Positions 38,724 to 51,804 of a stretch of DNA of 64,000 nt are shown here, piece after piece. Position 1 is the stretch's first letter, and the number at the start of each line of letters is the position of its first letter. Source of the DNA: Atopsyche davidsoni (lineage: Eukaryota; Arthropoda; Insecta; Trichoptera; Hydrobiosidae). The notes beneath the pieces were generated by a model, which was not told the DNA's origin, ran no database searches, and was given only the letters and a program-made list of their open reading frames with translations. The translations under genes and the position numbers were made by a program. The DNA lies in contig JAILWY010000010.1 in the NCBI GenBank assembly GCA_022113835.1, positions 11,228,501 through 11,292,500 of the forward strand, read 5' to 3'.

Positions 38724-39110
38724 CTCGACTCCTGATTCAAATCGGAACCTGCGAAAATTTGAATGCTCTCCCGCCAACGCAACGCCAAAAACTGACTGCA
38801 AGTTGCTCAGAGTTTTCCGTTAATGTAGTCCGACCTCCCACCGATAACGGTGAAGCAAACACGCCCCGGTCGCTCCTTCTCTCTCCGGTGCGCCGTGCCT
38901 TCGTAGAAGAACGAAAGAGACGACGAAAACGTGCGTCTGCCGCTTCTGAGCTATCAGCATCACGTATTTTCGTGTGCCACGCTTGCTATGACGTTCCCGC
39001 AGTTGAAACGGAAGATACTCGCCTCGGGCGAGAGAGGGAACGAGCACTTCGCAGTCCATGTTTACGGATGCAGAGCGCGAAAGGTCCGCTGTGATGGTAC
39101 ACGTAGCAAC
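38724..39110 (-). promoter_or_regulatory. FKBP14 5'UTR and GC-rich promoter
   Basis: The bases upstream of the FKBP14 start are CpG-rich, unlike the flanking DNA. An arthropod initiator TCAGTT on the minus strand lies at 38,790-38,795, about 70 bases before the ATG. No TATA box is seen at the expected distance. A CRE/UPR-like TGACGT core occurs near 38,988. The short open frames here on both strands are by-products of GC content. Confidence 0.5.
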
Positions 39111-41432
39111 TTTTAACCTCCGACTAATATTTTTCTAATACAAACAAACAATAATATTTTTGCACTATCTTAAGTATAATTTACATCTTGCAAACTACTT
39201 TGCACTATGTTTAAACTTATGCAATTATATTGAAGCTTTTAAACGTATGATTATTTTCACGTTGTTATTATTGTTTATGCAAAAATATTATGTTTTAAAT
39301 TTCCATATAAAGTTATATATTTTTAAGTCCTGTATTTCCGAGGTGATGCGCTGCAGCAACGTAAGCATGGACACAATTGTCAAACGTAGTGTGAAACCAA
39401 GTAAAAGTTTTGAATTTCGCGCCACGAAAGAGGAAGACACAGTACTTAATGTTGTTTTCTTTCTCTTTCCGAAGACGAGCGTCGACTGTGGGATCAGCGC
39501 GCTAAGACACCTTGTGCACGGGATTTCAAAAACCTATATTTATTTATAATACTCTACGCAAGTATTATAAAAAGTAGATTTTTCACCGCATGCATTTTTA
39601 CAATTCCAATAACGCTTTTTCTATTATATATATATAAATAGGAATTTTCAGCGCAGTGCAGTTAGAGTATTATATAAGTTCCTTACGATTACAGTTAACT
39701 ATTTGGCTATAGTGTTGATTTGATAATAAGAAGGTTGTCCAGGTTTATAAATCAAGTAGCTATTTATCGTTGGTAATTTTTTCATAGAAAAATTCACGTA
39801 CAATTTACTATTATATTAAATAGGATATAAACATCACAGTTCGAATGCTTTCGCCTTTAAAAGGCTCCTTCAATATAGTATATATTTATTAAATATTAAA
39901 GTGAATGCGAGCTTGAATAAAATTATTGATATCCATTTTTTTGTTTAAATGTTTTTTTGTATTAAATGTTGAAATAATCTGTTTTGAAAAATGAGGTATA
40001 CTTAAAACTGCCCTAGGTTTTTCTAAGGTTTACCAACCTGCAAATATGGTTAATCGATATTAATATTGTTAACGGGTTGATAGGTGAAGCGCAGTCACCG
40101 AATCAAAACGAAAGCGAAAGACCAAATAGAAAGTACCTATCTACACAGGCATTCTCATTGCGGTCGTGCTACCACGAACCTGTGGGCGCAGTCGAGTCGA
40201 GCCTAGCCCAGCCTAGTAGGAATATATACTATTATTTTAAATCGCAACATTACATATAAACGAGATTTACCTTATACTTTAATGAGACAAAAAAGACTTC
40301 AAAATAATCGGATTAATCAATAACTTTAGAAAAAAATTGTCATAAGTACCTCAGGCTAATATTTTTCTTCAGTAAAAGCGTAGGTTTGATCGGGTACCGA
40401 GATATAGATAATAGTCGACACACGATATCAACAAAGAATTGCGGGCGACCGCCGACATGGGGGGTGGGAGAATGAGAATTGGGGCAGCTTGGGGGACTGG
40501 GAGTCCCAGACTACAAGAGGTGGGGGAACGATGGCACCAAAGAGACGTTTTTTTTTATCGAACATCTCGAACGGTTTTAAGTTATTTATTTGATGGTCAT
40601 ATTATTTATCGACGACTGTATGGAATAATTTGAAATACCAAATATTGATTACAAATATGACAAGCCATAAATATAAATAAATAACAAATCCGTAGCAATC
40701 AGGATTCAAGTCGAGGTACTTATCAGCGCATTAACAATTTATCTACATCGGCAGTGGTCAAGCTTGAGAAAAAAATAGAAACAGTTCTTAATTCATTTGG
40801 TATAAGTATACTAAATCCTTATCAATAGATTGTATTCTAGTTCGACTCTTGCTTTGATGTTGCTTACTGACCACGATAGCGGATACTTAAACGCCGAATT
40901 CACGGAAATTACAGATTGTATTCTTTTAGATAAAAATAATTGGTTTAGTGATGTTTTTGTCTCAAATTGCAAATATTTGTATTTATAAATTTAAGTTTGA
41001 AATAACCAGTATTATTTTATTTATATCAAGTGTCTAAGTGAAAAATATTAATACGTTTTGTTGACATATATTTTCCATATCTCGTATTCGAACAAACTAT
41101 GGGCCCTGCTGTGGCCGCTTAACCTTTTCTTGCCCTAATGCGCGGGTTGCTTGATGTATTGTTTTAGTTTACGCGACAATAGCCTGACAGTCCAAACCCA
41201 TCTTCAAGGCCCTTCCGAGGTCTGAGTGGTCGCATTTTTTAAGCGAACACATCTAGGATGACAGTGTTGGCAAATACCTGGATAACCGTAAAAGAAAAAT
41301 GGATTCGAGGAGAAAATATGCCAGAATCTGAAAATATTTATTGATTTGAACAAAGCATCTTTGGTTATTTGCATGCTATAAATGCTATTTTACATGTGTT
41401 TGGTTTTGGCAGCCGTTGTTATTAGAATTTCC

Positions 41433-41470
41433 CTAAAGATTGCTCTAGTACCGGAACAGAAACGTCGGAA
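41433..41470 (+). repeat. Hammerhead-like motif repeat, copy 1
   Basis: CTAAAGA, then exactly 19 bases (including CTAGTACCGG), then GAAACGTCGGAA. It shares both boxes and the spacing with copies at 50.6, 55.3 and 55.6 kb. See the findings for interpretation. Confidence 0.55.
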
Positions 41471-42469
41471 ATTTCATCTAAAAACCCAAGAACACATTTT
41501 AGATTATTTTTTGTAAGTAGCTGCGTTAGTGGTTGTCTTATAAAAGGGTTTTATTCTAATTCTGTAAGGTTTTCATTTAACATTTTAATTAAAGAATAAT
41601 TTTTTTTTCAAATATTTTATGTAATTGAGACTGTTTTACCGCATCATTTTGATATTTCTTACAATTTTTTGTATTTTTTTCATCACGAGAATTTTTTGCA
41701 AGGAAAAGAAGCTGAAAACGAATTCTGAAAAAAAGGCGTACTTTCTCTCGCGAGCACACCGCGCGGGGCCGGTGCGTCATGCTGTATAAACATATGTTTT
41801 TAAAGTGACTTGTCGCAGACTTGCAGTGGCGTAACTTCATTTTCGTCCCCCCTGCTCTACCGCAGCATCCTCGGGAGGCCTACGTCTGTAAAGGCGCTTC
41901 TTGAAAATAAAACATAATCGCGGTTAAGCTGTACGTTGTCGATATAATAAGATTCCAACTCGACAATGCATGAAGCAAAGAATACTTATCTGAAAAGGCA
42001 AACCAATTTATTGTTAAAAAAAGAAAATTACGGAAAATTACGGAAAATTGTTTTATAAAAACAGAGAGCATTATATCTTGAACATGTTTATCTTAATTAA
42101 CCACAAATAATCTCTTTTTAATAATAAAAAAAACTTTAATTAAACTTTTTTACTGTATCTTTCATTTAAAAACCATGTTAGCCAGTACTGCTAAGATTAA
42201 TCGCCAGAATTCAATGCCTGCAGATTTCTTTTTCTTTAAATAAATCAACAACTGTATTAAAATACACCCAGATATTTTGACATCGTTCTTTGTTGTTGCA
42301 ACCCAAATACATAATTTACCAAAATTAGGCAGGTATGAATGCATACCATCTGTTAAATGCGTGCGGTTTTTTGGCGGATTCGACGAATAAAGCAATGTAA
42401 TTAAATATAAACAAAGCCATTTGCACTTCTTTTATACATGTATACAGATCACTCGAGTCCTTTTCTTAA

Positions 42470-42607
42470 GTCGCGACACGGCATGCGACCGATTTGCAAT
42501 CAGCCAACAGCCGCCCTTTACTTTTTATAGTTTTGCCTTAGCAAACAACCCAAAGTAGGACGCTGTTGGGTGGTTTCAAATCGGACACATGTTGTTTTGC
42601 TGCGAGT
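42470..42607. mobile_element. Foldback MITE, family A copy 2
   Basis: A palindromic element of about 138 bases. The left arm CCGATTTGCAATCAGCCAAC pairs with the right arm CTGTTGGGTGGTTTCAAATC, and the centre carries TTTGCCTTAGCAAA. The start GTCGCGACACG matches the outer bases of the other two copies. No coding capacity. Confidence 0.65.
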
Positions 42608-45600
42608 GAAGAAACCTTAAGCTACATCATGCCATTGATTAATTCGTAAACGGCGGTCTCAGGCGAGGAGTGGAAGTGGTCGCAAGTGTCGAGTGTCGCG
42701 CGCGAGCACGCCGGGCGCGCCTCCCCCTGCCCGGCTACGTGCAAGTCGTTCCGAGATCGAGGAAACTCCGCAACACTGTTACAACTTTCATTGCATTAGG
42801 CGGCGTCGCCTCCGAGCAGCGCACATAATCGAATTAAAATCTTATTAGCAATCTAAATATTTGGGTTCTTTGTGCTCGCGCTGTGTTATTTTTGTTCGGC
42901 GAAGTTTCCCGGCACGGGAGCGCGGGCTGCGGCCGCCGCGCTGTTTGCGCTCCGAGATTGACGCGAGCGCCTCCTCCGAGGGGATTAGGCCTCTCCGCTT
43001 CTATTTTAGAGTACTTCTGTGCTGGTGAATACTATTGAAACATTGCATTACTTATTTATCTCCTTTGTGTACAAAGCTTTTGAATAACGATTATCAATTC
43101 GATGTAAAATGTAAATCACATACATAGAAATATTTTTATACAGTTATTGATGATGATCAACTCATGCAAAATAGGTTTTTTTTTATAAACATACTTTTCC
43201 CTGCATAAACTCAATGACGAAAAAAGAGAAATTCGTGTACGCTACCACCTAAGCCACATCTTGAAAGCTCCAAAACCCGTGCGCAGGATCATGGTATAAG
43301 CATAACCGTAAAAACTATTGTAAACTAACAAAAATAAAATAAATAATCTTGATATATATAAATATATATGTATTTTTAAATTTATTTATGAATTCATAAA
43401 TTTATTTATGAAGTTTAACATACTTTTACTTATTTGAGATTAGTTATAAAATGAAACATTGGTAAAAAATGAAAGTGCATAATCGCGAATGAATACAAAC
43501 GAATCACGTTGTCTTCTTCTTCGAGTGTCTCTCATCAGAGGAAGTTGGTAACCATTTCAATCAACATATATTTTTCCTGAGCTAGTATTACTAACTAGGC
43601 TATGCTCCCGACTTTCAGCCACTGGCGTGAATTCCGCATCCACCTAAGTTTCCTTCTTCCAATGCCCCTTTTTCTTTCGATTTTTCCCTTATCATTGAGT
43701 AAATATTGTTAATCCCTTTCATACGAAATATGCTTTGGTAATATAAAATTTCAATTTATTATTTCTTATTGGCCTTCGTAGTTAGAAAGAATGCATTTTC
43801 GAAAGATAAAATTTTTAAAGCGAGAGAATATCACCAAGCACATTATTCTCTTGTTTGGAAAGAAAGATTGAAAATTGTTAAAGTTTGGTGTGAGACGGCA
43901 TTTGAGCTAGCCTCCCCATCAAATCTAAAGATAATGTATGGAAATCCGCCGCACGCTCCTAATATCATTTGAAAGTTATCTTAACCTGCAAATTGAATTC
44001 TAACTGAGTAGAAAAACTTTATCTCAGTTTTATACAATGACATAAAATAACTTGCTATGAATAAAAATTTTAAAACTTGAAATAATACTTTTAAACACGT
44101 TGAAGACTACCAAAAATGTATTAATTCCTCAATCCAGACGCTGGCAAATAGACCATGATAATCTTATACATGAGATTTAGTTAGTTATAATTTTGAAAAA
44201 CATTATTTAAATCGACCCGCGCCGTTGTTTAGTTTTACATATTTATCATCTCGGCACTCATTACTCTTGCATTGTTGATTAATTCTATTGTATCAAGTGG
44301 CGGTTTTACTAATTAGTTTCTTTTTAATTAGTCAATTTACGCGTTTTAAGGCAGATTTGTCTTAGTTAGGCTTCGTCGTAGAATTCTATATTGTTGCTTG
44401 TAAACGTAATAATAGATTCGATCAAAATTATTTGTAAACACGATGAGAATTTGCGGCTGATACGAAAAAGGAAAGTCATCGGAAGTGCGAAGTGCAGATA
44501 TAATTTCGCGGAAAAAGCAGTTTGTTTGTTTAAAATGGTTACACGTGCACACTTTCTTTATGTGCGGTCGATGGCGGGGTCGGTCGTCCTGGCGGGCGGC
44601 TCGTGTGGTAATCGCGGCCGCCACTCACTCGCGCCCGGCTGCTGCCACCCGCGCCGGCGCCTCCGCGGGACGCCTGCTTCCGCTACCCGTGCACGGGCCT
44701 CGAGCACTTGCCCCACGACTGTAACGGAGCAAGAGTAATACGCCATGGGTCCGCGACGTCAGGCTCCGCGGGTCCATATATAGATGAAAACTCAGCATTT
44801 TCTGCCATCCGCTCACTTTACTCATTTTGGAATACCTGATGATATTCGTAATCTCCTAGCCTTTTAAATATTCGCATTTTATGTTTTATACAGACTACTT
44901 TTTGCAGACGCTAATGAGCCGTGTCCAGAATATACCACAGAAAAGTGAAATTCGATGACACTTTCCAATAGTAAGTGAGCAGTCTGGTTATGTTCCTACT
45001 TGCGTCTTGCGTTATTTTGGTGTAAGCTATTCACAGTAAAGAAAAACCACAAATATTACGGTTTCTTATAAAAAATTCATCCAAGAAAAGGTTGCGAATT
45101 TTTCTGCTCCGCGTAGGCAAATCCCCTTGTTTTTTTCTTCATGCTTTGTCGTATTATTTTTTCCGCCTGTTGTCTTTATTTTCTCGGGCTTTCGAGTACA
45201 GGGCCACAAATAAAACAACATATTTTGTTTCCATATTCCTCAAACTGAAAGTAAGTACTGTTTGATACTCACAACAAAACTACTTTGCCTTAGGTGTCGC
45301 CCTTAAAATAAAATATTTTTGATAAATTAAAATGTGCATTGGTTTCACGTTAGATAATACAATTATTTTAAATTCTAAGAAGTTGTGGATATGTTTACGC
45401 AATAATTAATAGTCAAAAAATTCTTGATAGTGGATTCTTAAAATAGAGTTTCAAGAATATTTTAACGATTTTAAGTTCTGCTTCAATTTTAGCGAGGCCC
45501 CTGTATGTCCGGATGTATGGCACGCGTTCAGACCCCCTCGCTTACTTATTTATCATCCCCCCCGCACTGTGTCACGGTATATCCCCACCCCAGAACGGAG

Positions 45601-46522
45601 AATATGTGACGGCATATATATATATATTACAAATATTGCGTGGAAGATAGCGATCGGTCGGAGTCCTCGGGCTGAGACCGTAGCTGCTGCATCAGCGCGT
45701 GGCCTGCAGCCGCCGGCAATCAACAACTACCGCAGAGAGCTACGGAGCGTAATTACAATTTAATACTTAATGGTACTTAGTTATTATATAATTCATAACT
45801 GATAATTATACAAAAAAAATTCCAAACATTTTTTTTGGAATTCGACAACAATACTGACATATGAAGAAAGGATTGTGTATAAACTAAAGCATTCTGTATT
45901 TATAATTTATAGCATTCCTAATGCTACATTGTTTGTTTTTTTCTAATAGTGTAGAAATACAATGGAATATTGAATAATCACATTAAATTCCAAGGATGTT
46001 TTAACACAAAACAGATGTTCTAACATAACACGAGAATGCACAAGCGCGTCTGAGAAGCGAGTAGATGAAACATTACCTAAGTCTTTATTTCGATTTGCTA
46101 TTTCTTTCGTCGCTTCGAATTACTCCAGCATGGATGGTTCCAAAGATGACGACGCAACAGGTGACGCCGATTGTCTCGAGTGGCCTTTGCAGATTTATTA
46201 CACAGCACTGGCCGCGGGGTTTCGCCAGGGTTGTCATCAGCAGGCCGAGACGCCCGGGCGCTCCCGGCACAATGCCGTCGCGGGGAGCGCCCGAGGGCTT
46301 TCATGCGCGAGAAAATGAGAAATATTTCGAGTACTGAGGAAAACCTTTTGCTTGCATTTTTTTTATAAACCTATCACATGTCTAACACATGCTGTTTCGT
46401 TAAACTGTATTTACTAGTTAGATATATATATATATTTTTTTTTTATTATTTATTGTTTATTTTATTAAAATAATCAATATTTTTGACAGAGAGTACTTGG
46501 TGGAATTCCATTTGAAATAAAA

Positions 46523-46669
46523 TACTTGAGTGATTTTTCCACATGTTCATTTTTATTGGTATCTGGGATAAAATACACATCAGGATTACCTCAACATAGG
46601 AAATCTGCTGCTAAGGTTGGCGAAACTGGTTAGAAATAAAAATTAACACGTGGAAAAATCACTCTAGTA
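46523..46669. mobile_element. Short MITE, 147 bases
   Basis: Inverted repeats of about 34 bases flank an internal segment of about 75 bases. The ends are TACT(T/A)GAGTGATTTTTCCAC, and 28 of the inner 30 positions match between arms. There is no open frame. The TA-containing ends suggest mobilisation by a Tc1/mariner-type transposase. Its ends differ from those of the Tc1 element in this window. Confidence 0.7.
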
Positions 46670-48999
46670 GATTATTTTATTGTCCTGGCTTACTTGATAT
46701 TAGTTATTATAAGTAGAAAATTGTAGACCTATTAAATTTATTTCCGAATGCAATAGATAACTCTTTCAACAATATATTTATATATCCCCGTTTTTTTCTA
46801 GGGTGGTAATAACTACTAAATATGCTTAAATACCATCATAATCAGACGATATTAAAATTCGATTAGATAAAAACGATTTGTCGACTTTTCTGCTGGATCA
46901 ATTACCATGCGATCGTTTTTCACTTTTTTCGTTGTTTATACCTCCCAATTAAAAAGAATTATTCACAGATGGCGGTTTCTAAGTATAATTTTTTTTTTGT
47001 AAATGCATTTATAATACATATATTCAGTATATAAATACATATATTTTCGAATATATAACAATTTCGCATTCATTTCTTACGAATTCAATGGTAAGTGAGT
47101 GAAAAAAATAACGTTGACATTGTATTGTTTTTTTTAATCTTTGTCAATTATAAAAAAAAAACATAGGACCGATTGATGGTAGTTATGGGTAGATGGCGTT
47201 TGACTTCCAAAAGTTGCTGTTTTAGACATTTTATCTATTATTATTGATCTTTTTTTTTTAATTTTCTTATATTATACCATTCTTGATTAATGTAACCTTT
47301 ATAGTACAGCCTTCAAGTAACCTCACTCAGTTATGCCCCATAGCGCCGTCTTCCCATCACTCATTATTGTTCAGTGCAGAACAGACCCCTCATCCCCTGA
47401 AAACTTATATCTTAATTATGCCAGTGAATTATTTTCAAGAATCGCTATTTATTCGATTACGTAAACTTGAATTTCAAAATGATAATTTAATTTAAAATAT
47501 TTAAATATTCATTGATATCTGAGTCTAAATTCGAAGAAGGTATTCAAGTTTCCATACCAGTTGCTTCCGTTGGCTGCTTGGATTGGCTTGAAAAATTCGT
47601 GCAGTTTTCAGGGACACAATGCTCGACATGCAAAGACTCGAGATCGGGCATTTCCTGTATTATTGTGCAAGACCTGATGTTTGGGGATATCTGCTGAGCG
47701 CACATCCATACAAATTTGAAATATATTTCACATGTATGATTTTCATTTTAACTTAGTAAAATTTATGCATGAAAAGATATCAGAACGTGTAGGTGATCCG
47801 AGTCTCATATTTTCATATAACTATTCCAAATCAAGAACCTAAAATGAAAAAACATGATTAATATTCACAAGCGAGAAAGTCAAACCTCTTCACCGATGTG
47901 TATCTCCAGTTTATAATATTTTTGACTTAAAAGAGTCGAATTCCCATTGAGAGTATATACTCCCTAGGTAACGGGTGCGGTAATATTAAATGTACTGCTT
48001 ATACACTTTACACGAGGTCCTCTGCAAGCGACACGAGGTGCGATTCTAATTCGTGCTGGCTCGTGCCCTTATGATGTCACCCGCACGCGCAGAAGCTGTG
48101 AAGCACTATTAATATTTTGTCAGCGTAGCAATTACAGCTCATTTCAAGCCTCAATGATTATAGCATCAATATTATCCTAACTACATGGACAGGATGCGTA
48201 CTAGTCGAGTCGATACTAGGTATTTTTAAAATTACTAATAATTTATTTGGTTGTCTACGATCTTCACAGTTTCAATATTTTTATAGTATAAACGCTACTT
48301 GTTATATTTCTTAATGTAAAAAGCTCGTAAATAAACTAACAGCGTATTACTTTAAATAAGTCAAAACCAACCGATTCCTTAAATGTGAAATGAATTTGTG
48401 ACTTGCTTGTTCGCTTCGAAAGCCAGCATTAGACTCGGTGCCTATCAATTGTGATTTGTCTGTATATTGATTGGCCGCAAGGTCGCTGAACATTGTAGTC
48501 CAACTATAAAGGCGAGTATTCGTGGGCTGACGTCACTCAGACGGGCCGGGCCGGCTGCCGGGCGACCAGGCGCGGCGCGACCGGTCCCCCACTGTTCATA
48601 TTTAAATATTGATCGACTTCTCACCCGAATCTGCGGTGGCCAAAAATTATCCCCAGAAAAATTCTAGTCACAATATGAGTTAAACTACTCGTTAAATTTA
48701 TCGACGAAGAGGAAGGATCAGGTTTGAGAGATATAAAAAGTCGTTTTAAGGGGTCATCGCTCTGTGATAATATTTTAATACAATTTTGACGCGGCTCTAT
48801 TTTCACGCAACCGATGGCTACACGAACACAATACGAAAGAATAATCGATGCTCGTCGAGTTGCGTTACAAGTGACAATAGTAACCGATGAACTGCGCATC
48901 GTTGGCTAGTTCGCTATCGAGTGGCAGACTGACTCCCTTACCGTGCATCGACTTATTTTGTCCAAAGAAGGAAAGAGATTTCCATTTGGAAGGTAATAG

Positions 49000-49294
49000 A
49001 GTCATCAATGGGGATTGAAAGGTGTGCGAAGTCCCCGCGAGAGGTCACTACCTGGTCTGGAATTCAGACCGTTCTCGGACATGCCATCGAGGTCGGCAGC
49101 GAAGCCCGCGGCCGTGGCCCCGCGCAGTGCTCGCCGCCGCAGTGGCCGCCGCGCAGTGCCCCGCTCCACAGCTGATCGCCATGCCCTCTACTGGCAATGT
49201 TCACAGCCGCTGATGGAGTTTCGTATTTGAAGAGTTGTTCATTGGGTAATAGTACTGTGTTACTAGTGACGGAATTGTGAAGTTATTGGGGCAG
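49000..49294 (+). other. Candidate 5' untranslated exon, promoter A
   Basis: A CpG-rich stretch (about 49,060-49,200) is followed by a good donor CAG|GTAAAT with the exon end at 49,294. It could splice to the acceptor tactttcag at 50,071-50,073. The short frames in it have no coding look. The 5' limit is not determined; the start given is approximate. Confidence 0.3.
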
Positions 49295-50073
49295 GTAAAT
49301 ATTTATTTAGATTCAATCGTATCTTATTACCCGAATAATATATTTTCTGTCAGTTTTGTGTTTATACCGTGTCCGTTAAACTGTTATATTTATAACATTT
49401 TTTTTTTACATTCATATACATAATTTCCAAAGCGCATTTACCATATAATGTAATAAACGTTAGCCTACCAGTAGCATACTCGTACAATATCCCATAACTT
49501 CTCTTGAAAATCGTCACCGGTGATTACGTTACAGGGCTGATAAAACGAAAAATTATAAACACCATCAACCTTAGCTGTACACTAGCAACCGATAAAGCAG
49601 AAATATAAATGTCTTGCAAATGTACTTAGATGCCAAAAAGCTATTAGTATGTAGGTAATACAGAGAAAGTGTTGAACTTTTCTTTATCAAATAATATTAC
49701 TGGTCTTTCAATTTTTTTGTACTGAAAATGTTTATTCCCATTTAAAAAGATATATTTACAATTAAAAGGAATTCCATACAATTTTTATCTATTAAAATAA
49801 ACTCTTATAAAAAAACTTATTTAAATTTTTTAATTACCTAAAACCTAATCAATATAACACAGCCTTTGAACTTAATAAATAATATTATAAATATTTACTA
49901 AGCTATGTTTCCTTTTGAATAATCAGTTCAAAAGTTTATTAGCGTTTCTTGTGATATAGAGTCTTCATTTTTTCGCAAATAGTACTTGAGACATACAAGC
50001 GGTATTGTACGATTTCATTTACTTATAGCATGATGGTATGCCACCCGAAGTTTCAATTGCGTGTTACTTTCAG

Positions 50074-50319
50074 ATTCTCCTCGCCGCATTATTGTTAGAT
50101 GCCACCCATAAATACCACCTTCAAGAGTATTCAAGCATCCAGAATCTTTTCCGTTTTCCTCCGAGGCGACGACTTGTGCGACATGTCTTCCGCCATTGTT
50201 CCTCATGAGCAAACCATGGCTACAGACGACCCCACCGGAGCGAGGCCAGGAGACGACGGGCAGCCCCAAAAAGCGGCGCATTATTACAGCAGCGCTGCAT
50301 CCCTCATAGTTGCTGCGGG
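50074..50319 (+). CDS. Candidate first coding exon A of unknown gene
   Basis: The exon lies between acceptor tactttcag (50,071-50,073) and a strong donor GG|GTAAGT. The ATG at 50,216 has the best context (aaaccATGG) and opens MATDDPTGARPGDDGQPQ followed by KAAHYYSSAASLIVAAG. Earlier in-frame ATGs at 50,183 and 50,099 would lengthen it, and a TAG at 50,096-50,098 closes the frame upstream. It ends in phase 2, exactly the phase needed for the exon at 61,106. Codon composition is normal and GC is above background. I do not recognise the protein. A longer minus-strand frame (50,015-50,350) covers the same bases but lacks splice context. Confidence 0.45.
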
Positions 50320-50590
50320 GTAAGTATCCAGTTCTCTGCTTAAGTCGCACTTTCAGGAAGGCTATAAATAGTTAAAACAACTTCAATAATTACTAAGTTC
50401 TGGCAGCAGTAGTTATGATATATACTTTGGTTTTGAATTTTAAATTATCAAGCTGTTTGGCAACATCAACAGAAACGACGGTCTTAAGTTGAAAACCGTT
50501 CGGTTACCGATTGTACGCACACCCAGAGAGGTGCGCTCACTCCTGGGTGCCAGCATTATGGATTTCGGAGTTTTACGCTCGAATCCAGAT

Positions 50591-50616
50591 AACAAACACG
50601 ATAAGTCGTGTTTGTT
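50591..50616. repeat. Perfect 11-bp stem hairpin
   Basis: AACAAACACGA and TCGTGTTTGTT form a perfect inverted repeat around a 4-base loop. It lies 20 bases before the motif copy at 50,637 and may belong to the same repeat. Confidence 0.6.
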
Positions 50617-50636
50617 AAGACATGACTTTTAAATCC

Positions 50637-50674
50637 CCGAAGATGGCCCCAGTACCGGGACTGAAACGTTGGAA
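50637..50674 (+). repeat. Hammerhead-like motif repeat, copy 2
   Basis: CCGAAGA, 19 bases containing a CCCC-AGTACC-GGG hairpin, then GAAACGTTGGAA. Same architecture as copies 1, 3 and 4. Confidence 0.6.
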
Positions 50675-51753
50675 GATTCAGAATATAAAGCACCACAACG
50701 CATGAGGAAAAACTACATCCTATTGTTTTTCACTATTTATATAACGTATCACAAAAAACCTTGGCACTTTTATTATTATATTTTTAATGTACTGTAACCT
50801 ATATTTTATATCTAACTTATAAATCTAACAATAAGATCCTTGCATCAAATGATAAATATTATAATAGGTGCATTAAAATGAACGTCTGTTTGGCCAAACA
50901 GTTCATTTTTTTAAATGTGAAATAAAAATACTGCTCTTAATGGAAAAATTCAACTTTAAAATTCAAATTTTAACCTTAAAGCGTATCCCGCAAATACAAA
51001 GTGAAGCATCCGACGCCAGGGAAAAGCGCGACGCTCGGCAGTGATACTCTCGGAGGCAGGATTAGAAGAACTACCGCTAGTTGAAAGTAGCTCGCTGAGC
51101 GGCTCCGTATGCAGGGCACGCTGGCACTCACCTCCGATTGGATAGACGATCGGCGCGGATCCTCTGAATTCTTAAGCTGGCTCTTTTAAAGTATCATCTT
51201 CATGCGCGGAAACGGAAAATCTCTTGTTGCCGGCCCGGGGCGGAGCGTCACTTAATAAACGGCATTTCCCGCAGCCCGGCCGCACACCTTTCCGCGTCTC
51301 CGGACGAACAACCGGTCGGAATGCTCGAAAATCCACTTTTATTTTATTGATATTCAAATAAGGACGCATAACAGTAAAAATATATATATTTATATGATTG
51401 TGCGTATTTCTATTTACCTCCAAGTAATAATAGTTATTTTTAATGATTTCTAGAAACTTTCATGTTGTTTAAAATAACGAATCAATAAAATTTAATTACT
51501 TCTATCAATTATCTTCAAAAATTTAATTTGTGAATAATATCGAATTTGTGAATAATTTCGATGCAGACATGATTATTAAGAATCTGCGCATCTATTCATA
51601 TTGTCCACACGGTAAAGATAAAACCTGTTCGTGATGTAATAGAGAGCGTCCTTATTGTGCATTTGATGATTATTCTATTCCATGATCATGATTCTGCTGC
51701 GTGGGCAAGTATTGATTTCTGCATATCAAATTGATACAAAAGTAATATATTTG

Positions 51754-51756
<3 letters not shown>

Positions 51757-51803
<47 letters not shown>
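51757..51803. repeat. (TA)n microsatellite
   Basis: A continuous TA dinucleotide run of more than 40 bases, slightly interrupted near its right end. Confidence 0.9.

Positions 51804-51804
<1 letters not shown>

Larger units (their letters stand above)
39111..48999. other. Long noncoding region right of FKBP14
   Basis: AT-rich DNA with GC-rich islets at about 42,660-42,990, 44,570-44,780, 45,480-45,740, 46,200-46,310 and 48,520-48,590. The 44.6 kb islet is followed by TATATATAG-like bases near 44,776 and could be a promoter, but no convincing exon follows. Repeats inside it (motif copy at 41.4 kb, MITEs at 42.5 and 46.5 kb) are listed separately. No conserved protein is visible. Confidence 0.5.

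Noticed and set aside
41355..41400. miR-9-like TCTTTGGTTAT
   Set aside because: The following bases diverge from miR-9 and no hairpin with a matching star strand is present.
44391..44738. 115-codon plus frame across a GC-rich islet
   Set aside because: The first half is AT-rich noise and the second half GC-rich Arg/Ser noise, with no splice signals or familiar motif.
46130..46318. Frame beginning MDGSKDDDATGDADCLEW as a third alternative first exon
   Set aside because: No good donor in the phase needed for 61,106; the only nearby donor (CAG|GTGACG) is weak and leaves phase 1.
50015..50350. 111-codon minus-strand frame over exon A
   Set aside because: No splice context, and its bases are better explained by the plus-strand exon with a strong donor and good start context.
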